Positions 8,979 to 17,691 are shown, numbered from the stretch's first letter. The stretch: DNA of 64,000 nucleotides from Spirosoma aureum (GCF_011604685.1 NZ_CP050063.1:6923001-6987000), one strand, 5' to 3'. Notes: a model not told the origin generated them from the sequence alone. Numbers and translations: made by a program.

Positions 8979-9677
8979 ATGAAAACGCTTGCCTTTGCAC
9001 TGCTCGCCATTTGCATGACCATAAGCCGTAGCCAGTCGCAGGACTGTATGGGCATTACGTTTAAAGCCGGAATGAACTTTGAAATGAGCACATTCAGCGG
9101 TAAAGATAAACCTACGGGCAAAATCATCTATCAGGTAAAAGATGTCCACAAAGAAGGCAGTTCAACTATTATGGACATAGTGGCTCAGTTTCAGGACGAA
9201 AAAGGCAATCAACGGCCCTCGTATCCGATTCACTATACCTGCACGGGCGATGAGCTGGTGGCCGACTTATCGGGCATGGCGCAGGGCATGCAGAGTAGTA
9301 TGAAGGATATGGAAATGAAGCTGAAAACAAACAAACTGGTTTATCCGGGCAAACTCAGCGTCGGCCAGAAACTATCAGATGGACAAATGGACGCTGATAT
9401 GCTGAGCAATGGGAATACGATGATGACAATGTCGATGACGATGAGTAACCGGCAGGTCGAAGGTCAGCAATCAGTCACCACACCCGCCGGTACGTTCGAT
9501 ACCTACAAAGTCACGTCCGACATGAATTTTGAGAACCGCATGATGGGCATTCCTATCCGGGGCACCATGCGTGTGGTAAGCTACCGGGCCAACAATCAGC
9601 TGCTGGACATTAAGTCAGAAACCTACAACAAGAATGGTAAACTGATGGGTTACACGCTGTTAAGCAAGGTGAACTAA
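8979..9677 (+). CDS. Secreted DUF3108-like hypothetical protein
   Basis: Start chosen at the ATG at 8979, which gives a signal peptide (MKTLAFALLAICMTISRSQSQ) and a 232-residue protein; the longer open frame upstream runs through the hairpin at 8889-8945 and has no such N-terminus. The rest is beta-rich and unusually rich in methionine in two places (MAQGMQSSMKDMEMKLK and NTMMTMSMTMSNR). The segment TPAGTFDTYKVTSDM resembles the DUF3108 group of periplasmic beta-barrel-like proteins. Function is unknown. Met-rich patches can bind Cu(I) or Ag(I), which would suit the metal genes downstream, but this is only a hint. Confidence 0.7.
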   Translation: MKTLAFALLAICMTISRSQSQDCMGITFKAGMNFEMSTFSGKDKPTGKIIYQVKDVHKEGSSTIMDIVAQFQDEKGNQRPSYPIHYTCTGDELVADLSGMAQGMQSSMKDMEMKLKTNKLVYPGKLSVGQKLSDGQMDADMLSNGNTMMTMSMTMSNRQVEGQQSVTTPAGTFDTYKVTSDMNFENRMMGIPIRGTMRVVSYRANNQLLDIKSETYNKNGKLMGYTLLSKVN

Positions 9678-9718
9678 TTTATTTCCGTACGGCCTCTGGT
9701 AGATGTAGAACAAAAAAT

Positions 9719-9740
9719 TATATTTGCGCAACTTTGTTGC
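9719..9740 (+). promoter_or_regulatory. MerC promoter with overlapping GCAAC-N3-GTTGC operator
   Basis: TATATTTG (9719-9726) fits the -7 consensus. Directly after it, covering the expected start of transcription, is GCAACTTTGTTGC (9728-9740), a 5-3-5 palindrome. The same 5-3-5 core is the centre of the large palindrome at 25024-25068. A Zur/Fur-type metal regulator is a reasonable but unproven owner. Confidence 0.55.
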
Positions 9741-9799
9741 AAAAAAGCCGGTTAAGAGAAGGTACGATTGACCGAAGCATCGTACTTTTGCGTTTGCCC

Positions 9800-10180
9800 A
9801 TGAAAACAGATATTCTCTCTCGCAAAGCTGACTACATTGGCATTACCGGGTCGGTATTGTGTATTATCCACTGCCTGATTACGCCTATTCTATTGATGTC
9901 CACTGCTTTGCTTCAGGATGAACACCTTCGCTTCGGTTACCTGAGCCTGGACTACCTCTTTATCGGCGTCAACATTGTTGCCGTTTATTCGGCAACACGC
10001 CATTATGCGCTACCAGCCGTCAAAAAATCACTCTGGGGCTTTCTAAGCCTGTTCACCATCGCCATTTTGATGGAAGACGTTAGCCCAATCTTTGAATACA
10101 TAGGCTATGCAGCGTCGGCGGGTCTGGTGATTACCCATCTGATCAACATCCGCCAGCACCGTTTACAGCACGTTCATTAA
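9800..10180 (+). CDS. MerC-domain small membrane protein
   Basis: A 126-residue protein with about four transmembrane helices. The first helix carries the Cys-His pair of MerC proteins (GSVLCIIHCLITP), the metal-binding element used by MerC in mercuric ion uptake. In Bacteroidota such genes are often near metal-homeostasis genes and are more likely to serve zinc or another metal than mercury, as no mer operon is present. The ATG at 9800 is chosen because the longer frame begins inside the promoter. The operator-like GCAAC-N3-GTTGC upstream suggests metal control. The C-terminus is His-rich (RQHRLQHVH). Confidence 0.75.
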   Translation: MKTDILSRKADYIGITGSVLCIIHCLITPILLMSTALLQDEHLRFGYLSLDYLFIGVNIVAVYSATRHYALPAVKKSLWGFLSLFTIAILMEDVSPIFEYIGYAASAGLVITHLINIRQHRLQHVH

Positions 10181-10285
10181 TCTGAATCGGGATTACGCAG
10201 ATTTGAGGATTAATCTGATTTTGTTAATCAATTTGCTGAAAGCAAAATCCCGAAAATCCTCAAATCTGCGTAATCCCGGTTCTGA
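10181..10285. repeat. Long intergenic inverted repeat filling a convergent gap
   Basis: Arms 10181-10211 and 10255-10285 match at 29 of 31 positions, core GGGATTACGCAGATTTGAGG, with a 43-base loop. It fills nearly the whole gap between the MerC stop and the MbnH stop. It may end transcription from both sides, but lacks U-tracts; the motif resembles palindromic intergenic repeats seen in many Bacteroidota genomes. Confidence 0.75.
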
Positions 10286-10290
10286 CCTTA

Positions 10291-11400
10291 CTAATTCGGC
10301 CCGAATGCCCGATTGGTTATAAACGTGTTATCGGTCAGCGTTTTCAGGAAGCTGATCACCTGTTGCTGTTCGGTGGCAGTTAATGCAATGCCGAGCTGAC
10401 CACTTGCTTTCAGAGCCGGATCGAGCGTAGGACTGTCTTTCACTCCTGTAGAATAGTGGTTGAGCACCTGCTCCAAAGTTGTGAAGCGTCCATCGTGCAT
10501 GTAAGGAAATGTGCGTTCAACATTGCGCAGGCTGGGCACTTTAAATTTCAGCCGATCGACTTCATTGAGCGTAATTGTATAACGCCCCTGATCGTTGATG
10601 CTACTTGCAGGAAGCCCGTTATTGCGATAGCTGTAATCCGTGAATAAATCGGTGGCATGACAGGTCGCACACTTCTGCTTGAATAGCGTCAGTCCCGCCA
10701 GTTCATCACTTGTCAGATCGCCCCCGGATTCTTTCCGTACGTATTTATCATAGCGCGAATCAGCGGAAACGAGCGTCAGGACAAACTGCGAAATCGCTTT
10801 CAGGAACTGCGCCGTCGTAACGGTGTCTGAACCAAAGGCGGACTTAAACATTTGCGGATATTTGGGACTTTGCTGCACCCGCGCCAGGACATTGGCAAAC
10901 TTCATGTCCATTTCAACCGGATTGGTGAGCGGGGCAATAAACAGTGTGTTTAGATCCGTGATACCACCATCCCAGAAAAACTCGCGCCCCCAGGCCGCAT
11001 TTTGCAGACTGGGCACGTTACGCGTTCCAAATTTATTGTCTATTCCATGACTCAGCGCATGGTCGGAGTGGGCAAAACCGGCGAACTGCTGGTGACAGAA
11101 TCCACAACTGACCGTGCTATCGCGAGACAGCTGGGTGTCATAAAATAACGACTTTCCTAGAGCTACGCCCTCAACCGTGAGCTGGTTCTGACTAAGGTCG
11201 TAAACGGGACTGGGAAAATTGGCCGGTTTCCGTAACGGAACCGGCGTAGTATGAAATTGCACACCACCCGTATCTGTCGTATCGGGAGCGGGGTCATCAC
11301 TACCGCCCGATTTTGTTTGACAGGCCACGGCAAGCCCAAACAAAAAGAGACTGATGACCAGTCCTAGCTTTTTAGCGCTATGAAAAGTACATCGCGTCAT
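10291..11400 (-). CDS. Di-heme cytochrome c peroxidase-like lipoprotein (MbnH/MauG type)
   Basis: A 369-residue lipoprotein (lipobox ending at Cys27, FGLAVAC) with two c-type heme sites, CGFCH at 99-103 and CATCH at 244-248, and the GRNVPSLQNAAW-type region of the CCP/MauG family (here FGTRNVPSLQNAAW). The start overlaps the MbnP stop by ATGA, the standard MbnP-MbnH pairing. Known MbnH proteins oxidise a tryptophan of MbnP to kynurenine, which creates a copper site. It probably acts in the periplasm or on the outer membrane as the last gene of the copper-type operon. A role as a plain cytochrome c peroxidase is the alternative. Confidence 0.85.
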   Translation of the reverse strand: MTRCTFHSAKKLGLVISLFLFGLAVACQTKSGGSDDPAPDTTDTGGVQFHTTPVPLRKPANFPSPVYDLSQNQLTVEGVALGKSLFYDTQLSRDSTVSCGFCHQQFAGFAHSDHALSHGIDNKFGTRNVPSLQNAAWGREFFWDGGITDLNTLFIAPLTNPVEMDMKFANVLARVQQSPKYPQMFKSAFGSDTVTTAQFLKAISQFVLTLVSADSRYDKYVRKESGGDLTSDELAGLTLFKQKCATCHATDLFTDYSYRNNGLPASSINDQGRYTITLNEVDRLKFKVPSLRNVERTFPYMHDGRFTTLEQVLNHYSTGVKDSPTLDPALKASGQLGIALTATEQQQVISFLKTLTDNTFITNRAFGPN

Positions 11401-12212
11401 TGGTTTGCCTGAATCCGGTCGTAACTAAACATGGCTGCGTAATTATTGGCAATATTTGTCGAATAGGGATCAAACATAACTGATGAATTCTGGGCAATAC
11501 TCAGTTTTGTCGAGCCATTAAATACCTTCAATACATCGGTCTTCAGTTGAACTTTAGGTTTGACAGCAGGGTCAACTTTTACCACATCGCCGTTAAACGA
11601 TAACGAGATCGTACGTAGGTTATTAATCGTCTTTTTCCCGTTGAATCCTCCGCCAAAACCACCGATATGGTAAAAGAAGGTATTATTCTGAGCGGCCGGT
11701 GCCAGTGGCGATGTACCTTCCAGTTTCATAAAAATATATCCTGAATTCCATTCCCAGTACATCCCATCGTTTAAAGCAGGGTCGAGCACACCCGTTCGCA
11801 GGCTAATGTCGGCCAGACTACGCAGGCTGTCTACACCCACCACAAATGTCATTCCCGTATAGTTTCCGGATGGTATGCTTGCCAGCGTCAGCGAGAGTGA
11901 AGCGGGCTTCTCTTCTTCAACCAGAAAATAGCTGGCTGCCTGCGGTAGCGTATACGTACTGCCATCTTCTTTTTTGAGCTGAATGTTACTTACAAAATAA
12001 TTGAATTTCGTAACAACAAACGACTCTCCGACTGCATTCTGATAGGTGGTGGCGTTTAGCTTAAGGTCCTGATTACCTGCAATGTTGTCGAATGTCAGCG
12101 ATAATGAGCCAATCGGTTCAGGGGGAACATAGGGATTGGTTGTGTCGCAGGAAAAGACGGCGAATCCAATTGTCCCCATCAACACCAGTGATAAAAGGAA
12201 ATAATTTTTCAT
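11397..12212 (-). CDS. MbnP-family copper-binding lipoprotein
   Basis: A 271-residue lipoprotein (MKNYFLLSLVLMGTIGFAVF then Cys22). The body matches the MbnP family: FNYFVSNIQLKKEDG, GVDSLRS, the tryptophan-rich GMYWEWNSGYIFMKLEG and FFYHIGGFGG. In characterised pairs MbnP binds Cu(I) after its partner MbnH modifies one of the tryptophans. The following gene is such a partner, overlapping by four bases. Together with the TonB receptor upstream this suggests copper binding or import at the outer envelope. Call of the family is firm; metal identity is inferred. Confidence 0.88.
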   Translation of the reverse strand: MKNYFLLSLVLMGTIGFAVFSCDTTNPYVPPEPIGSLSLTFDNIAGNQDLKLNATTYQNAVGESFVVTKFNYFVSNIQLKKEDGSTYTLPQAASYFLVEEEKPASLSLTLASIPSGNYTGMTFVVGVDSLRSLADISLRTGVLDPALNDGMYWEWNSGYIFMKLEGTSPLAPAAQNNTFFYHIGGFGGGFNGKKTINNLRTISLSFNGDVVKVDPAVKPKVQLKTDVLKVFNGSTKLSIAQNSSVMFDPYSTNIANNYAAMFSYDRIQANQ

Positions 12213-12253
12213 GACGCCAAGTTTCGAGGTTACTTTACTCGCAATACGTTGAT

Positions 12254-12457
12254 TTACCTTAACCCGTTGCGGCTATAAAGGATAATTAATGTCACGATAC
12301 TCCCGCTAACGATCATCAGGAACAGCCAGATAAGCGCATTCGCTGCACTAAAGGGTTGTTGTGTACATTCGTTCAGAAAGCCTGCCAGGGTACCCATGCA
12401 GATGCCAATCATACAAACGAAAATAAACTGAATAATGGGCGGTAATCGACGCAGCAT
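12254..12457 (-). CDS. Small two-helix membrane protein, hypothetical
   Basis: 67 residues with two hydrophobic helices (IIQFIFVCMIGICMGTLAGF and ALIWLFLMIVSGSIVTLIIL) joined by a polar loop NECTQQPFS. It lies 41 bases before MbnP and 132 bases after the BNR-repeat gene on the same strand. I do not recognise a family. Coding nature is supported by hydrophobic helix pattern and operon position only. Confidence 0.5.
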   Translation of the reverse strand: MLRRLPPIIQFIFVCMIGICMGTLAGFLNECTQQPFSAANALIWLFLMIVSGSIVTLIILYSRNGLR

Positions 12458-12589
12458 AGCCGTTGGGACGTAAGAATAACGAACCGGTTACTATTCTATT
12501 TTTAGTGTTCACCAGTTCGTTCAGGAAGAAATTGTCCGGCATGTATTTCGACTATCGGTTGCCTGTTTACCAACCTGCCAGAACCAATT

Positions 12590-13819
12590 CTATAGTGTAT
12601 CCACTAACCGGGTCACTATCAGCGTATTCTGCGAATTTGTTGTCTGTTCATACGCAATAAGTAGACCTCTTTTCGTGGCCAGCACAGCCGGATACATCGC
12701 ATCGGCAGTTTCGGTTGTCAGGTACGTTGTTGAACCCACGTCCTTTCCCAATACCGTTCGCATCCCGATCCGCTGAACAAATGACCCCATTTCGCCAGAG
12801 CCGTCTTTAGAAACCGATTCATCCCAGAGCCAAACGATTCGCCCATTCGCCGTTGCTACCTGCGGATGTTTCGCCCGGCTCGTCAATACGCTTGCCACCA
12901 ACTTTTCGGAACCTAACCGGGCCAATCGAAGTCCTGGCGCGTCTTCTTTTCCCGAAAACCACGTCATCAATAGATCATTGCCCAATTCAGTTACTACCGG
13001 CCCCGCGTGTGGACAAGCATTCACCTGCCAATGATCGGCAAATACAAGCTGCGGTTTGCTGAACGTTTTGCCGCCGTCGGTCGAAACAGCCGTACTGATG
13101 TCGCGGGAAGCAACCTCACCCGATCTGGTGGCAGGGATCAGGTCGCGATACGTCAGATGAATGTTTTTCCTGGCATCGACAAATACGTTCGTCCGGCAAC
13201 ACTGGCAGGCATTATTATCCACCAGCACAGCCGGGCCGAACCCTTTGCCTTCGGCAGTCTGAGCAAATACGACCGGACGGCCTTCCAGACCGGGCAATTT
13301 CTCATCAAGCCACACTACACCGATTTCACCGTTAGACAGACGCGCCATATCCGCAAACGAATGGCTTTTCCCCGGCGTTGCATCCTGATGAACTGGCTTC
13401 GGTTCCGTCCAGTTTTTGCCCTGATCGGTTGACATGGTGTACAGTAAATCACCAGCAAAGCGCGACGCTGACGTAGGGCGCGGTACTTCAAAAATGGCGA
13501 TGAGCGTACCATCTGCTTTGACCGCAATTTTAGGCATTCCTTCCGCGTGGGCAGCGATGTTTGCCGGCGCTTTCACACGAATTTTCGGACCAAATGCGGG
13601 GGCCGTTCCGTCGCCACGATCATTCGCCGATATAGCAAAGTAGAATGCAGTTCCTTTTTCCCCGTCTTTTTCCACCCAGCTCAGGAGTGGATTTCCGACC
13701 GCATCGGTCGTCAGACGAGGGGTTGCACCAACGAATTGTGGATTAGAAACGGTTGTTTCGGTAGCCGGTGCAAAGGCCATCAACCAACCAAGAAGAGCGA
13801 TTAGAAATGAGTATGTCAT
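12590..13819 (-). CDS. Exported BNR-repeat (sialidase-like) protein with CxCC motif
   Basis: A 409-residue protein with signal peptide (MTYSFLIALLGWLMAFAPA) and Asp-box/BNR propeller repeats (STDQGKNW at about 130, STDGGKTF near 250). It is named exo-alpha-sialidase in many databases but I see no sialidase Arg triad with confidence. A Cys cluster ACQCCRT at 204-210 and NACPHAG near 270 could bind metal or heme. It lies between a TonB receptor and MbnP in one operon, so a role in metal handling is more likely than sugar cleavage. The function is inferred from context only. Confidence 0.75.
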   Translation of the reverse strand: MTYSFLIALLGWLMAFAPATETTVSNPQFVGATPRLTTDAVGNPLLSWVEKDGEKGTAFYFAISANDRGDGTAPAFGPKIRVKAPANIAAHAEGMPKIAVKADGTLIAIFEVPRPTSASRFAGDLLYTMSTDQGKNWTEPKPVHQDATPGKSHSFADMARLSNGEIGVVWLDEKLPGLEGRPVVFAQTAEGKGFGPAVLVDNNACQCCRTNVFVDARKNIHLTYRDLIPATRSGEVASRDISTAVSTDGGKTFSKPQLVFADHWQVNACPHAGPVVTELGNDLLMTWFSGKEDAPGLRLARLGSEKLVASVLTSRAKHPQVATANGRIVWLWDESVSKDGSGEMGSFVQRIGMRTVLGKDVGSTTYLTTETADAMYPAVLATKRGLLIAYEQTTNSQNTLIVTRLVDTL

Positions 13820-13866
13820 GTTGTTTATGGTTTATGGAAGCCAGTCCAAGCGAACCGGCCGCATTG

Positions 13867-16224
13867 TCATTTACCGGAAAAACTATACTGAATGCCGAAC
13901 ACAAATGTGCGGGGAGCTGCCGGGGTATAGGTGGTTCGATCAGTGGCATTATTGCCCCGTGTTGCATTTGTGGCGAATAGCGCATCGGTAACATTGAGTA
14001 GGTTCGAATACAGTTCAATACCCTTCCATTGATACCCGATTCGTGCATTGGCAAAGTCATAGCCACCATAGCTAACCGTATTGGTCTGATTTTGAAACCA
14101 GCTCGACACGTGCTGCCATTCTACCGACATCCGGAAGTTTTTCAGCCAGGCCGGATAGTAACTGATCTCCGTATTCCAGAGGGTGCGAGGAGCCGAAGGC
14201 ATATCTTTACCATCAACGTTCTGCACCGCATCGGATGCCCGTTGACTAAGCGTAAATTCCACAAACCGATGCACAACGTGCGTCCCTCCAAACCGGAAGA
14301 ATACCTGTTTTGAAGGCCGGTACGTGACGCCCAGTTCAACACCCCGATGCATTGTCCGGCCCGCTGACTGGTAGTCGGTTGAGTTATCGGGCTGGCGGAT
14401 GTTGAGCAGTTCGTTCCTGCCGTTCATCTGATAGAGCGCTCCATCAACGTACACCTTATTGTTGAACAATGAAGCCCAGCCGCCGATTTCCGTATTGTCG
14501 AAGGTGGCTGGTTGAAGATTGTAGTAGAACAAATCGCCGGAAGCCGTTGGTACGGTTCGCTTTATGAAAATCGACGTAAGGGCCGGGGGCGAAAAACCCT
14601 TCGAATAATTAGCATACAGACCCATACTGGATGGTCCCTTCCCATTTCCCAGATCATACGTGACCCCGATTTTTGGCGTAGCCTGACTATATGATTTATC
14701 GCCTGAACTCTTATCCAGTGCATTAATATAGTCGAAGGCCATCCGGTCGTAGCGGAGCCCCGCCGATACCCGCAGTTTGGGCAATGGCTCGAAATCATAT
14801 TGCAGATAAGCTGCTATGTTGTGAATATCGGCCTGATAATTAGCGAGCTGAATGTCTGGTCTTTCTTTTATCAGCGTGTATTTCGCAACTGATTTTTTGT
14901 CGGCTCGTAATTCAGCCGCCATATCGGTCTGATAGGCATAATATGTATTTGGCGACAGGTCGAGTGTGGCCCCGACAAGTAGCTTGCTGTTCAGAAAACT
15001 TAGCTTTTGTGTATGCTGGGCAATGAAGCCATAACTCTTGAAATCGTTGCTGTTAATTTGCCCCGTAGCGGTTGAAGAACCCGTTGTCCAGCGAATCGCA
15101 TAGGCGGGGTTTTGCCCCACACTGTTATTCCGCACAAAGGCCGTTATGAACGATTGTGATCCATCTTTCCAATCCTGTTCGAGCGTCAGGCGACTACGGA
15201 GTGAGAACGTTTTTCGATAGGTAAAGTCAGTTGTGCTGACGTACTGACGGGCAAAAAACGCGGTACTATCGACGCTACCGCTAGTCTGCGAATTGTAGTC
15301 GTTGTAGGAGAGCGTTCCCGTCAGGCGCGTACGGGGTGTAAACGCATAGTCGAGCCGGGCAAAATAAGAAGACTTGTCGTAGTCAGAGCTGGCCAGCCAG
15401 GAATCACGCTGCTGGGACACAAACCCTCCCAGATAAATACCAAATTTACCCTGTTGAACTCCCGTACCAAATTGAAGCCGCTGGTATCCCCATTGGTCGA
15501 ACTGGATGCCCACTCGGGCAGTTGGCACAGCAGTTGGGCGTTGGGTGATGAAGTTTACGGCTCCGCCCACTGCCTCTGGCCCATAAATTGAGGATACTGG
15601 TCCCTTCACTACCTCGATGGAGCTAACCGTAAACTGATTCAATTCGAGCAAGGCGTTGTGATTGAACACGCCCATTGGCCGAATCGGAACGCCATCTTCC
15701 AGGTATAGAAAATACGCATTGGTGGTCATCGGCTGCCGAATCGCCATCATGTGCTGCTCATTGTTCAGGTTAACCATCAGCACACCCGGTGTTTTATTGA
15801 TCACCTCATAAATACTGGTCGGCTTTGTCTCTTCGATTAGTCTGGGCGACAGTTTTGAGATAGCAATCGGTGTTTCGGTACGCAACGCGGCTTCCCGATT
15901 GCCTGTTACCACAACCGTCTGTAAGTCTTCAACGGCTGGTTCAAGAGCGATGTGTAGGGGCTGATTGGGCGTTAACGTCACTTGTTGTCGGCGATATCCC
16001 ACAGCCGACACAATGACCTCGTTAACAGTGGGCGTAAGTGAGAACCGTCCGTTTGCGTCCGTAACGACACCGGATTTTCCATCGGGAGCCGCCAGGGTTA
16101 CACCGGGTATGGGTTCTTTGGTCTGTGCGTCAAAAATCAGCCCTTGACGATTGGATTGAGCAGTTGCCCCCAAGGCAATCGCAACCCATATGCCAATGGC
16201 TATTAGCAACTTATACGTTTTCAC
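13867..16224 (-). CDS. TonB-dependent receptor of the MbnP/MbnH (copper-type) operon
   Basis: 785 residues: signal peptide (MKTYKLLIAIGIWVAIALGATAQ), a CarboxypepD_reg-like domain (about 25-105), plug (about 115-230; VEVVKGPVSSIYGPEAVGGAVN) and a beta-barrel that ends with a terminal Phe motif (FVFGIQYSFSGK). The plug has a Met-rich segment (HMMAIRQPMTTNAYF), reminiscent of copper-linked receptors. No SusD partner is present, so glycan import is unlikely. Forty-seven bases separate it from the BNR-repeat gene, in one unit with MbnP/MbnH. I infer import of copper or a copper chelate; other metals are possible. Confidence 0.88.
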   Translation of the reverse strand: MKTYKLLIAIGIWVAIALGATAQSNRQGLIFDAQTKEPIPGVTLAAPDGKSGVVTDANGRFSLTPTVNEVIVSAVGYRRQQVTLTPNQPLHIALEPAVEDLQTVVVTGNREAALRTETPIAISKLSPRLIEETKPTSIYEVINKTPGVLMVNLNNEQHMMAIRQPMTTNAYFLYLEDGVPIRPMGVFNHNALLELNQFTVSSIEVVKGPVSSIYGPEAVGGAVNFITQRPTAVPTARVGIQFDQWGYQRLQFGTGVQQGKFGIYLGGFVSQQRDSWLASSDYDKSSYFARLDYAFTPRTRLTGTLSYNDYNSQTSGSVDSTAFFARQYVSTTDFTYRKTFSLRSRLTLEQDWKDGSQSFITAFVRNNSVGQNPAYAIRWTTGSSTATGQINSNDFKSYGFIAQHTQKLSFLNSKLLVGATLDLSPNTYYAYQTDMAAELRADKKSVAKYTLIKERPDIQLANYQADIHNIAAYLQYDFEPLPKLRVSAGLRYDRMAFDYINALDKSSGDKSYSQATPKIGVTYDLGNGKGPSSMGLYANYSKGFSPPALTSIFIKRTVPTASGDLFYYNLQPATFDNTEIGGWASLFNNKVYVDGALYQMNGRNELLNIRQPDNSTDYQSAGRTMHRGVELGVTYRPSKQVFFRFGGTHVVHRFVEFTLSQRASDAVQNVDGKDMPSAPRTLWNTEISYYPAWLKNFRMSVEWQHVSSWFQNQTNTVSYGGYDFANARIGYQWKGIELYSNLLNVTDALFATNATRGNNATDRTTYTPAAPRTFVFGIQYSFSGK

Positions 16225-16398
16225 GAGAAGCTAGTTTAAGTCAAGAAAATAAAATGGAGAAGGCTACTGGGATGAAGCCCAGGGATGCCATTTGTATCAT
16301 TTCCGCACTAGAAACCACTTGTAGTTCATGGACAGGAATAGCTCCTGCGTCTGCACGACAAAAATTGCTCCAAATGACGGATAGATAAACGACTTGAC

Positions 16399-16776
16399 TT
16401 AAAACCGCGGAGGGCGGAAGAACCCCATCAACGGGGTCAGAGCAATCGAACGTGTATACTCGAAGAAATTTATTGACTGAGCCTCCGTCCAGACGGGGCC
16501 AAACGAATACTGTTGACTAACCTCAAAGAACAACTGCAAAACGGGCGAATTTTGAACTCGTTCGGTGGTTTCCTTATCCTGCTTGTCCTGTTGGGCTTTT
16601 AGCTGCTTAGCCAGATAGCATTGGCCATCGCAGTGGAGTTGGGGCTTATCGCGATTTTCGCACAAAACACGGGCGATATAGTCTCTATTGGCATGATAAT
16701 ACGCAATGGTCCCCCACTGACTGACCGTTGGCAGCAGTGTTGCAACGAGGAGTACAAAGACCAGTACGTTTTTCAT
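16399..16776 (-). CDS. Small Cys-rich secreted or membrane-anchored protein of the metal locus
   Basis: 125 residues from the ATG at 16776 (the frame extends to TTG at 16785, which lies in the promoter). One N-terminal hydrophobic segment is followed by a cysteine signature CENRDKPQLHCDGQCYLAKQ, with C-x9-C-x3-C spacing, and a charged helix. Small proteins with this CENxxxPxLxCxGxCxL signature are known in Bacteroidota beside TonB receptors and metal genes, but have no assigned function that I know. A TATATTTG element ends six bases before the ATG, implying an almost leaderless transcript. It may start the copper-type operon or bind metal itself. Confidence 0.7.
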   Translation of the reverse strand: MKNVLVFVLLVATLLPTVSQWGTIAYYHANRDYIARVLCENRDKPQLHCDGQCYLAKQLKAQQDKQDKETTERVQNSPVLQLFFEVSQQYSFGPVWTEAQSINFFEYTRSIALTPLMGFFRPPRF

Positions 16777-16782
16777 GATGAG

Positions 16783-16790
16783 CAAATATA
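16783..16790 (-). promoter_or_regulatory. -7 element (TATATTTG) next to the start codon
   Basis: TATATTTG on the minus strand fits TAnnTTTG; only six bases separate it from the ATG at 16776, so the mRNA should be leaderless or nearly so. Confidence 0.5.
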
Positions 16791-16944
16791 GAGCATGATC
16801 GCTTTGGTCTGGCTGTTTTAAGTGGAGAAAAATTAAAGTATGCGCTAGAAACTCAGTCTATTGATAGGGGGAATACCTGGTTCTCATGCTGGCGGCATCC
16901 TGGCTGACATCCAGTACATCATAATGAACAGTAAACTATCCTGT

Positions 16945-17262
16945 CTACTCTTTCTCAACCTCATCGATAAGTTGCCGAATCGCGAATTGCTGTTCAGGCA
17001 ACAACGAATCCAGACTACCGTTCAGTGATTGTTTAAGCTGCTCCCACTGGTGCGGTTGCAGAAAAATTAGCTCCGTACTGAAATCGACCGTGTTCTCACT
17101 GGGCACTTGCATATGATCATTGCGATTAATCGGCAAATGGGGTGTCAGGGCTTTGATTAACTGTTGAGATAGTTCGCTTCGGATGTATTGATCCAGTGTG
17201 TGCTCAGGCACTCTCCCCTCTGTATCCGCTTTCTTGAGGGTTGTAATGGCTTTATAATTCAT
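16945..17262 (-). CDS. Hypothetical protein, 105 residues
   Basis: A soluble, helical, charged protein (ALTPHLPINRNDHM, QHWEQLKQ-like segments such as LQPHQWEQLKQSLNG, and IRQLIDEVEKE). No signal peptide, no membrane segment, no recognised domain. It lies 27 bases after the thioesterase gene on the same strand, so it is probably the last gene of the metE operon. The clean start and close spacing favour a real gene. Confidence 0.55.
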   Translation of the reverse strand: MNYKAITTLKKADTEGRVPEHTLDQYIRSELSQQLIKALTPHLPINRNDHMQVPSENTVDFSTELIFLQPHQWEQLKQSLNGSLDSLLPEQQFAIRQLIDEVEKE

Positions 17263-17289
17263 AAGCTCCGGTTGCCGGTATCGCCTGTT

Positions 17290-17691
17290 TTACAAAATGC
17301 GGATTGGTTTTTTATCTTCATCCAGCGCAACGAAAGTAAACGTACCATGAATGGCCTGGTGACGTTCCATCGAGTACATCTCTTCGACATAAATCTCGAC
17401 TGCGATTCGGATGCTGGTATTGCCGACATAATCAACCCGGCCAACGAGTTCAATAATGGTACCCGCCGGGATGGACTTCGTAAAATTGATTTTATCGGAC
17501 GACACGGTAACCATGCGTTTACGCGCAAACCGTGTAGCCGTGATAAAGGCAACTTCATCCATTAATTGCATGGCAGTACCCCCAAAGAGCGTGTCGTAAT
17601 GGTTCGTCGTACTGGGAAATACAGCTTTAAATATGCGCGTTTCGGCCGCTGAAATTCGATCCGCAATAGCGGTTGTTTCGTCAATGCCCAT
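17290..17691 (-). CDS. Acyl-CoA thioesterase, hotdog fold (YciA-like)
   Basis: 133 residues matching single-domain hotdog acyl-CoA thioesterases: the catalytic region NHYDTLFGGTAMQLMDEVAF (with the Asp in MDEVAF-type helix), then TVSSDKINFTKSIPAGTIIE and VEIYVEEM. Such enzymes hydrolyse acyl-CoA in the cytosol and work as hexamers. The start overlaps the end of the CWC gene by 11 bases, so they are translated together. Substrate chain length cannot be read from sequence. Confidence 0.88.
   Translation of the reverse strand: MGIDETTAIADRISAAETRIFKAVFPSTTNHYDTLFGGTAMQLMDEVAFITATRFARKRMVTVSSDKINFTKSIPAGTIIELVGRVDYVGNTSIRIAVEIYVEEMYSMERHQAIHGTFTFVALDEDKKPIRIL

Noticed and set aside
9800..10180. 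Mercury resistance operon
   Set aside because: Only a MerC-domain protein is present; no merR, merA, merP or merT is visible nearby.
12590..13819. True sialidase function
   Set aside because: Only BNR repeats are seen, not a full catalytic set, and the context is metal transport.
16125..16388. Plus-strand frame of 87 codons over the TonB receptor start
   Set aside because: Antisense to the signal peptide and CarboxypepD_reg domain of the receptor, no recognisable features.
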